In this document: positions 7,665-12,284 of the stretch, piece after piece
Numbering within the stretch: position 1 is the first letter of the stretch
How the letters are laid out: every line of letters starts with the position of its first letter
NCBI GenBank assembly: GCA_905236315.1
Contig: CAJOPO010000243.1
Location: 1 to 12,284, forward strand
Origin: an uncultured Treponema sp.
GTDB taxonomy: Bacteria > Spirochaetota > Spirochaetia > Treponematales > Treponemataceae
Reading direction: 5' to 3'
DNA length: 12,284 nt
Notes under the pieces: model-generated
Seen by the model: the letters and a program-made list of their open reading frames with translations, nothing else
The model's database searches: none
What the model was told of the DNA's origin: nothing
Position numbers and translations under genes: made by a program

Positions 7665-9038
7665 TTACTTCTTCTTTAAGCAAGAAGCAGCCCACTTCCA
7701 TATAGAAACACCGTCTACAGATTGAGGATTATTTCTAAGGGTATAAATCCAAGACCAGTGATTAGAATATTCTATCTGTTCAAGAGTGCCATCTTGATTG
7801 TAGTCTTCTGCAAACTGTAATTTTCCTTTAGCGCGGTCAGAATCTGTAGTTTTATATAAAGAAAGCAAATATTTTTTATCTGCGGTTTGTGCTGTGGTAA
7901 AATCAGAAGCTAAGTCTTGAGTAAATGTCTTATTATTTGTCTCTTGCCCTTGTGTTAAAGTAGCAAAAAGACGCTTTGCACATTGCTCTGTATCAACAAC
8001 ACCGTCATTTTCCCCCTGTACTAGCCATATAGCAGTACGTGAGTTTTTAATGCTTTCAAGTTCTTCGTCAGTAGGAGTTTGACCTCCGCGAGCATCTGCA
8101 ACATCTAATGCTGGGCAGTTTATCATAGCAACTGAAAATAAATCTGGGTATTTAATTATCATGCGTGTAGACATATAGCCACCTGCAGAACAGCCAGAAA
8201 GAACTATGCGATTTGGGTCTATGCCATATTTTGATATTACTTCGTCAATTTCTGCTTTTGCTTTTTCTAAAAGGTTGTTCTGCACTGCATAGTACCAAGT
8301 TTCTGGAGCTTGAAATGCCATAACGTAGGCGTTGCCAAATATCTTTTGTGCTTCTGCACTTGCCCAAGCAACTGTACCTCTGTTTGCCAAAAGTTGAGCT
8401 ACGTTATTGCCTGAAAAATTATAATCGCCTTCTCCGTTGCCATGGAACCATACAATAAGTGTTTTTGCCTTTTTCTTTGGGGCATAGAATTGATAATTTA
8501 TACCGTCCTCTACTATAACAGATGTGAATTGAGAAGCTTCTTCATCAAGTACGGAGTTATCACATTCGTACTGTGCGCTATAGGCTGTGTCTGTAGTTTT
8601 GCCTTTTTTTAGTGTTATAGCTTTGTTTTGTGTGATTGTGTATGTTAAATCTACAGGGAAATTGCGTGCAGAAGAAAGATATGCAAGAGTTGCCCCTTCT
8701 TTTTGATTAAAGTATACAGTAACTATGTTTTTCTTTACTGCAACTTTTTCTACAGTGCGGTCAATTTCGTAGTCGCCATAGCTTATGGTTTCTGAGCCTT
8801 CTAGAGCCTTTGCTGTTGAACCTACAGCATGAACTGTAAAGGTGTCTTTATCTACAGCAGATACAACAGCACCTTTGCCGTAATCGATGACCATGCGGTC
8901 TACTACTTGTCCTGCGTCTGTAATGGTTCCGTACAAAGAAACTTTGTAGCTATCTTGTGCAAAAGAATATGCTGTTGCAGAAAGAAGAATAGAGAGTGAT
9001 GTTACAAGGAATTTTATGCTACCCTTTAAACTTTTCAT
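7665..9038 (-). CDS. Secreted alpha/beta-hydrolase esterase (PHB-depolymerase / prolyl-oligopeptidase-like)
   Basis: A 457-aa protein. Residues 1-28 are a signal peptide (MKSLKGSIKF, then a hydrophobic core ending YSFAQ|DS). Residues about 30-175 form a beta-rich N-terminal domain of the Ig-like kind found before secreted esterases. The hydrolase domain follows: HGNG at 199-202 for the oxyanion hole, the nucleophile elbow GCSAG with Ser284, Asp345 in GENDG, and His427 in SNHWSW, giving a complete Ser-Asp-His triad. The family includes carbohydrate-ester, feruloyl and polyester hydrolases and peptidases; the substrate cannot be read here. It acts outside the cytoplasm. I chose ATG 9038 because GGAGG lies 5 nt upstream and the signal peptide begins there; the same frame stays open to a GTG at 9185 through the leader. 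Regulation probably acts through the terminator hairpin in the leader. It stands alone, convergent with the DUF4954 gene. Confidence 0.85.
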   Translation of the reverse strand: MKSLKGSIKFLVTSLSILLSATAYSFAQDSYKVSLYGTITDAGQVVDRMVIDYGKGAVVSAVDKDTFTVHAVGSTAKALEGSETISYGDYEIDRTVEKVAVKKNIVTVYFNQKEGATLAYLSSARNFPVDLTYTITQNKAITLKKGKTTDTAYSAQYECDNSVLDEEASQFTSVIVEDGINYQFYAPKKKAKTLIVWFHGNGEGDYNFSGNNVAQLLANRGTVAWASAEAQKIFGNAYVMAFQAPETWYYAVQNNLLEKAKAEIDEVISKYGIDPNRIVLSGCSAGGYMSTRMIIKYPDLFSVAMINCPALDVADARGGQTPTDEELESIKNSRTAIWLVQGENDGVVDTEQCAKRLFATLTQGQETNNKTFTQDLASDFTTAQTADKKYLLSLYKTTDSDRAKGKLQFAEDYNQDGTLEQIEYSNHWSWIYTLRNNPQSVDGVSIWKWAASCLKKK

Positions 9039-9043
9039 TAAAA

Positions 9044-9048
9044 CCTCC
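9044..9048 (-). promoter_or_regulatory. Strong ribosome binding site of the esterase
   Basis: GGAGG five bases before the ATG at 9038. It decides the start against the longer in-frame GTG at 9185 and lies 18 bases downstream of the leader terminator's T-run. Confidence 0.85.
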
Positions 9049-9066
9049 AAGTGTATTGTTATGAAT

Positions 9067-9129
9067 AAAAAAGGCAAGACCCATTTATCTCTTATATTAA
9101 TATTATATAGAAGATAAGTAGGTCTTGCC
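9067..9129 (-). terminator. Large intrinsic terminator in the esterase leader
   Basis: On the minus strand GGCAAGACC (9129-9121) pairs perfectly with GGTCTTGCC (9081-9073). The stem continues inward for 16 more positions (12 Watson-Crick, 2 G-U, 2 mismatches) to a 7-nt loop, and six T residues (9072-9067) follow the right arm. This is a textbook rho-independent terminator, unusually long-stemmed. It is oriented to stop transcripts heading into the esterase and ends 28 bases before its ATG. On the + strand no T-run follows, so it is directional. The upstream patatin gene has another possible end hairpin of its own at 9248-9271. Confidence 0.85.
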
Positions 9130-9186
9130 TGTATTCTAAACAGTAACAATCCATAATTAAACGTGAGCGGAAGTATTTTTTCCACT
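9067..9186 (-). ncRNA. Candidate ~120-nt small RNA or attenuator leader upstream of the esterase
   Basis: The segment runs from the predicted +1 of a strong promoter to the T-run of a strong terminator, about 120 nt. Within it, GTGGAA (9185-9180) can pair with TTCCGC (6 pairs, one G-U), CTGT can pair with ACAG around TTAGAAT, and then comes the 25-position terminator stem. No known riboswitch class is recognisable to me. Either it is an independent sRNA, or it is a 5' leader whose termination sets esterase expression. The boundaries are seen in sequence; the role is inferred. Confidence 0.5.
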
Positions 9187-9192
9187 TTAATT

Positions 9193-9222
9193 AGTATAAT
9201 ACTGTATGCTTTCTGCTGTCAA
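9193..9222 (-). promoter_or_regulatory. Strong sigma-70-type promoter of the esterase leader
   Basis: Minus strand: a perfect TTGACA (9222-9217) and TATACT (9198-9193), 18 bp apart. Predicted +1 is about 9186. It is the only convincing promoter ahead of the esterase, so its transcript must pass the terminator at 9129-9067 to reach the gene. Confidence 0.7.
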
Positions 9223-9247
9223 TGGAAAAATAACAGAATGTAGAAAT

Positions 9248-9271
9248 GAAAAACAAATTCGATTGTTTTTC
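9248..9271 (-). terminator. Possible terminator hairpin after the patatin gene
   Basis: GAAAAACAA (9248-9256) and TTGTTTTTC (9263-9271) form a perfect 9-bp inverted repeat with a six-base loop, 14 bases downstream of the patatin stop. The stem is AT-rich and its own right arm is T-rich, so it is weaker than a classical GC-stem terminator. Confidence 0.4.
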
Positions 9272-9285
9272 TATAAAGCAATCTT

Positions 9286-10140
9286 CTATGCTAAAAAATT
9301 CTGTATCTCTCTAAGGTGCTTTTGTGCAACACATCTCCCTTCATCATAAACTCTTTGCAGCTCATTTGGATTCTTTTCTGTGCGGCTTATGCCAAGAGGC
9401 TTTTCTGGACAAATGGCAATCACTTCTTTTTTGAGAGCTTTATCTAGTACATATTGTTTTTCTTCGTTATATACAATATGACGTTTTTCCATAGCATGTA
9501 CAATAGCAGGATATTTCTTTAAGGCTATTTTTATAAGCCATAAAAGACTAGTCTTCTTTTTATAATACTCAGCAGGTTGCGTTAAAACAACTACATTGCG
9601 ATTATAACCTAGACTTTCAAAATAACGCAAAGGAATAGAATCTGTAATACCCCCATCTAATAGTTTGTATCCATCTATTTCTACAATTTTGCTAGCTACA
9701 GGCATGGAAGCACTTGCCCTCATCCATATAAGGTCTTGTGTATCACAAGTTTTTAGCTCTTTGTAAACAGGCTTCCCTGTAAGGCAGTCAGAAGCGACTA
9801 TATAAAACAGAAGTGGATTTTCGCGATAGGTTTTTAAATCAAATATATCTAATTCATTGGGAATTACATTGTAGCAAAAATCTGCACCAAATAAATCGCC
9901 AGTTTTTACTAAGGAGTGTAATGAACAATATCGCTTATCTTTGCAAAATCTTTTGTTGTAGCGAATGACCCTTCCTATTTGCCTTGACTTAAAATTGCAG
10001 CCAAAACTAGCTCCTGCAGAAACACCTATCATGCCATCAAAGTTTATGTTGTTTTCCATAAATACATCTAGCACGCCTGCTGTAAAAACGCCTCTTAAGG
10101 CACCACCTTCAAGAATAAGACCTCTTTTTATATTATCCAT
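9286..10140 (-). CDS. Patatin-like phospholipase (YjjU-type)
   Basis: A 284-aa cytoplasmic protein of the bacterial patatin family, Ser-Asp dyad lipid acyl hydrolases. The glycine-rich oxyanion motif GGALRG is at residues 12-17, the nucleophile elbow GVSAG has Ser41, and the dyad aspartate Asp162 lies in LDGG. ASASMP near 142-147 is another typical family segment. The length matches the short YjjU-like group, and all catalytic residues are present. The natural lipid substrate is not known. I chose ATG 10140 because it begins MDNIKRGLILEGG, the usual family N-terminus, and coincides exactly with the +1 expected from a TTGACA-17-AATAAT promoter; the longer in-frame ATG at 10185 lies upstream of that promoter's -35 box. 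There is no Shine-Dalgarno, so a leaderless mRNA is likely. It is divergent from the outer-membrane barrel gene. Confidence 0.88.
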   Translation of the reverse strand: MDNIKRGLILEGGALRGVFTAGVLDVFMENNINFDGMIGVSAGASFGCNFKSRQIGRVIRYNKRFCKDKRYCSLHSLVKTGDLFGADFCYNVIPNELDIFDLKTYRENPLLFYIVASDCLTGKPVYKELKTCDTQDLIWMRASASMPVASKIVEIDGYKLLDGGITDSIPLRYFESLGYNRNVVVLTQPAEYYKKKTSLLWLIKIALKKYPAIVHAMEKRHIVYNEEKQYVLDKALKKEVIAICPEKPLGISRTEKNPNELQRVYDEGRCVAQKHLREIQNFLA

Positions 10141-10146
10141 ATTGTG

Positions 10147-10175
10147 ATTATTACAATACTTTATACCTGTGTCAA
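10147..10175 (-). promoter_or_regulatory. Promoter of the patatin gene, predicted leaderless
   Basis: Minus strand: TTGACA (10175-10170), 17 bp, AATAAT (10152-10147). Counting six bases beyond the -10 box puts +1 on the A of the ATG at 10140. The perfect -35 and optimal spacing make this a strong sequence-based call. Confidence 0.6.
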
Positions 10176-10247
10176 TAATGCACATTGAGGGATTTATAGA
10201 AACTAGCTAAATAAGGTATGGAAATTATTTATAAGTAAATTTTCTTA

Positions 10248-10276
10248 ATGACAATAATTAAAATACTTATTATAAT
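10248..10276 (+). promoter_or_regulatory. Promoter of the outer-membrane barrel gene, predicted leaderless
   Basis: ATGACA (10248-10253), 17 bp, perfect TATAAT (10271-10276). Predicted +1 is 10283, one base before the ATG at 10284. The first ATG of the long open frame, at 10248, is therefore part of the -35 box rather than a start codon. Confidence 0.65.
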
Positions 10277-10283
10277 ACGACAA

Positions 10284-11399
10284 ATGAAAAAGTATTCCAT
10301 TATTTTTATATTATGTATGTTTTTTGTAGGCACCAATGCTTTATTTGCACAAGAAGGGAAAACTTCTTTTACTGCAGGAATAACTCCATTGGAGAAAGAA
10401 GATGATGCGCTTCAATTTGGTGGGGCTTACATTTTATTTGATACTCTTATGAATACAGACTTTGCTAGCATAGGGGCAAAAATCTATTATCGCATAAGCA
10501 ATTCAAGTTCTCTTGAAGAAGAAAGTCAAAAACTTGAAATAAAACGTGCATATATAAAAGTGCGACCTTTTGCATGCGATATTTTAGAACTTGCATTAGG
10601 AAAATTGTATTCATATTATTTACAGGGAGCATATTTTTCTTTAGCAGAAGTGTACACAGGAGCATCTCGCTGGGGTAAAACAGGACTAGGTTTTCAAACT
10701 AAATTTAGCGGTCTTAGTGTAGGATGTGCAATTCCGCTATCCGAAAGTTATACAGCTTTTTCGTCTTCTATGGGTATACACGGCGGACTCGCATTTGATA
10801 TAAGTACACTTTTACAGAATGTTGACCTCACCACAGGTGCGTCTTTTTGGTATGACCATACAGCAGCCACTGAAAAAACTAGCGAAAGTAATGATTTTGC
10901 AGGAACACTTTCTTTGTTGTGGAAACCTAACTTTGATGGTTTTGTAAGTAAAATATCTCTTTTTATTTCTTTTTCTTTTAATGCCGAACCCTACGTTGCA
11001 AACAGTGTTTTTAAGAATGTAAGCAATTATAAGTCAGTAGGAAATGCTAATTTTGCTTCTGTTAATATGCGCTCTTCATTTGGTATTGTGCAGATAATAC
11101 TAGAAGGAGAAGGGGGATATTCTGTTATAGGAAATTACGTGCCCCTTTATACAGGAGTTCAGAGCCATATTCCTATAACTGAACACATTGCTCTCCGTCC
11201 TAGATTTTTTTACTATGCAGCATTAAATACTCAAGATGCCTTACTTTCTCGTTCTTCCTATGAGTTTTATCCTAGAGTACAGTTTACATTTTCAAAACAC
11301 ATAATTTCTGTAGGAGCAGACTTTATTTATAAAGAGTTATCTCCTAGCTCTTTTTCATTGCAATGGAGTTTACCTGTGTACTATCAGTATTCTTTTTAG
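10284..11399 (+). CDS. Outer-membrane beta-barrel protein
   Basis: A 371-aa exported protein. Residues 1-23 are a signal peptide (MKKYSIIFILCMFFVGTNAL, cleaved near FAQ|EG). The mature part is rich in alternating, aromatic-flanked beta-strand segments such as ASIGAKIYYRIS, TGLGFQTKFSGLSVGCAIPL and RPRFFYYAAL, and it ends YYQYSF with a terminal phenylalanine, the classic C-terminal signature recognised by the BAM assembly machinery. Its length would suit a 14-18-strand barrel. No specific family is recognised; a porin or uncharacterised treponemal membrane protein is most likely. I chose ATG 10284 because it starts the signal peptide and lies one base after the predicted +1; no Shine-Dalgarno is present. 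The gene is divergent from the patatin gene and convergent with the OLD nuclease gene, with only 26 bp between stops. Confidence 0.8.
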   Translation: MKKYSIIFILCMFFVGTNALFAQEGKTSFTAGITPLEKEDDALQFGGAYILFDTLMNTDFASIGAKIYYRISNSSSLEEESQKLEIKRAYIKVRPFACDILELALGKLYSYYLQGAYFSLAEVYTGASRWGKTGLGFQTKFSGLSVGCAIPLSESYTAFSSSMGIHGGLAFDISTLLQNVDLTTGASFWYDHTAATEKTSESNDFAGTLSLLWKPNFDGFVSKISLFISFSFNAEPYVANSVFKNVSNYKSVGNANFASVNMRSSFGIVQIILEGEGGYSVIGNYVPLYTGVQSHIPITEHIALRPRFFYYAALNTQDALLSRSSYEFYPRVQFTFSKHIISVGADFIYKELSPSSFSLQWSLPVYYQYSF

Positions 11400-11425
11400 A
11401 TATATAATAGCAAGCTAAAACTTTT

Positions 11426-12284
11426 TCATTTTGCGCATACATTTTCTAGTATAGCTATCAAATCTTTATATTTATAGCGTATCGTTTTTATATCAGAGTT
11501 CATAATGAACTGTAACTCTTCATGGAAGAGTTTATCTTTTGCTAGTACAGGCATAAAGAGAATTTTGTTTTGCGTATAATAATTTTCTATGCAGCCATTG
11601 GGTAGTATGTATACTCCACAAGAAGCTGCACCCGCAAGTATAAGAGAAAGTAGACTTTGTATTTCTTGAAGCATTGTAGCACTGCTAGAAAGCAGATAAC
11701 TCTTTAATTCTTTACGACACACAAAAGTTCCCTGTAATACTACAGTTTTAAATGTATCTATGCTTTCTGCATTTGTATGCTTTTGTGCTAGTGAATTTAG
11801 CTTTTCTATTAGAGAGGTAAACTCTAGGCTTATATTTGAAGTGCTGCTTAGTTCAATATTTAAAAGCTCTTTCCCAATTACTGATAGATAACGTTCTAAA
11901 CGTGTAATTAATTTTTCTAACGTTATCTTGTGTTGTAATTCTTTTTTTGTAAATATTTTGCAAAAAAACTTCTGCTGCTTCTCTTCCTGTTTTTCTAGCC
12001 ACTGTTTTGTTCTTTCGTCAGAGCAGAATACATCTCTCAACTTACCGCTAAATAATGCGTCAAGGTCTGTAATTATACGGCTGTTTGTTCCAAGAAGAGA
12101 ACATACTTTACAAAAAACTCCAAGTTCATCTTTCCCGCCCACATCTATTATGCCTGTTGCTGCAGTTCCTCTTTGTATGCAAGGTAGTAAGTTTGTAAAT
12201 ATCTGCCTGTCTGTGTAGCCCTCTACAAATATTTGATTATCCGAAAAAAAGAATTGTTTGTGGTATGTGTTAAATCGCGGTAAA
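11426..12284 (-). CDS. OLD-family ATPase/nuclease, C-terminal TOPRIM part (5' truncated by window edge)
   Basis: The minus-strand frame is open to the window's right edge; 285 residues are visible and the N-terminal AAA ATPase domain would lie outside. Residues 19-24 (FVEGYT) hold the TOPRIM glutamate Glu21, and residues 69-78 (RIITDLDALF) hold the DxD motif, Asp73 and Asp75; these acidic residues bind the catalytic metals in OLD nucleases. YILPNGCIENYY further on resembles the segment near the C-terminus of such proteins. A helical, Lys/Glu-rich insertion separates the two parts. The GTG at 12142 is only an internal valine: the TOPRIM glutamate lies upstream of it in the same frame. OLD proteins cut DNA and take part in phage defence or repair; which applies here cannot be decided without the N-terminus and its upstream neighbours. 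Confidence 0.8.
   Translation of the reverse strand, partial: LPRFNTYHKQFFFSDNQIFVEGYTDRQIFTNLLPCIQRGTAATGIIDVGGKDELGVFCKVCSLLGTNSRIITDLDALFSGKLRDVFCSDERTKQWLEKQEEKQQKFFCKIFTKKELQHKITLEKLITRLERYLSVIGKELLNIELSSTSNISLEFTSLIEKLNSLAQKHTNAESIDTFKTVVLQGTFVCRKELKSYLLSSSATMLQEIQSLLSLILAGAASCGVYILPNGCIENYYTQNKILFMPVLAKDKLFHEELQFIMNSDIKTIRYKYKDLIAILENVCAK

Noticed and set aside
9039..9185. N-terminal 49-residue extension of the esterase
   Set aside because: The segment is a terminator-bearing leader; a GGAGG site and signal peptide mark ATG 9038. Kept only as a finding about the open frame.
9965..10147. 60-aa + strand open frame opposite the patatin gene
   Set aside because: It mirrors the conserved patatin N-terminus on the opposite strand; no independent start signals.
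10141..10185. Longer patatin start at 10185
   Set aside because: It lies upstream of the TTGACA-17-AATAAT promoter, and the extra 15 residues do not resemble the family N-terminus.
10248..10283. Upstream ATG at 10248 as start of the barrel protein
   Set aside because: It lies in the -35 box (ATGACA) of an ATGACA-17-TATAAT promoter, and the signal peptide begins at 10284.
11400..11425. Terminator between the barrel and OLD genes
   Set aside because: Only TAGC-AA-GCTA and very short arms are visible, with a loop too small to form; no supported hairpin.
11928..12218. 96-aa + strand open frame opposite the OLD gene
   Set aside because: It is a shadow of the TOPRIM coding frame; composition is unlike a real protein and there is no ribosome binding site.
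11426..12284. Gabija-type defence pair (OLD nuclease GajA plus UvrD helicase GajB)
   Set aside because: The UvrD-type gene at 1-1727 is some 10 kb away, on the other strand, and has AddA/RecB architecture with a C-terminal nuclease. The gene downstream of the OLD frame is a convergent membrane barrel, not a helicase.

Overview
The window looks like ordinary chromosome from a low-GC (roughly one-third G+C by eye) spirochaete, most likely a Treponema. The clues are a DUF4954-type protein, exported proteins with short Lys-rich signal peptides (one with a relaxed spirochaetal-type lipobox), an aromatic-ended outer-membrane barrel and strong A/T codon bias. The genus is inferred; no rRNA or marker gene is present. 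I see no tRNA, rRNA, CRISPR array, insertion sequence or phage gene.

Layout: (1) 1-1727, + strand: C-terminal half of an AddA/RecB-type helicase-nuclease, cut by the window's left edge. (2) 1720-2298, - strand: unrecognised 192-aa protein, convergent with the first gene; the two stops share one 8-bp palindrome. (3) 2384-5245, - strand: large exported two-domain M16 (insulinase-fold) protein in which neither half has the zinc motif. (4) 5321-7555, + strand: DUF4954 left-handed beta-helix protein, divergent from gene 3. (5) 7556-7664: gene-free, with a degenerate 7-bp tandem repeat and two hairpins. (6) 7665-9038, - strand: secreted alpha/beta-hydrolase (esterase). Ahead of it lies a ~150-nt leader with a strong promoter and a large intrinsic terminator placed just before the ribosome binding site: an attenuated 5' UTR or a ~120-nt small RNA. 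(7) 9286-10140, - strand: YjjU-like patatin phospholipase. (8) 10284-11396, + strand: outer-membrane beta-barrel protein. (9) 11426-12284, - strand: C-terminal TOPRIM part of an OLD-family ATPase/nuclease, cut by the right edge.

The genes do not form a multi-gene operon: strands alternate and most genes seem to have their own promoter. Two are DNA-processing enzymes (helicase-nuclease, OLD nuclease) at opposite ends; three are exported (M16-like, esterase, barrel). The most notable signals are regulatory. The esterase leader is the best candidate for something undescribed. In addition, several starts (5245, 10140, 10284, and a GTG at 9185) fall within one or two bases of the +1 predicted from a -10 box and lack a Shine-Dalgarno sequence, suggesting leaderless mRNAs.
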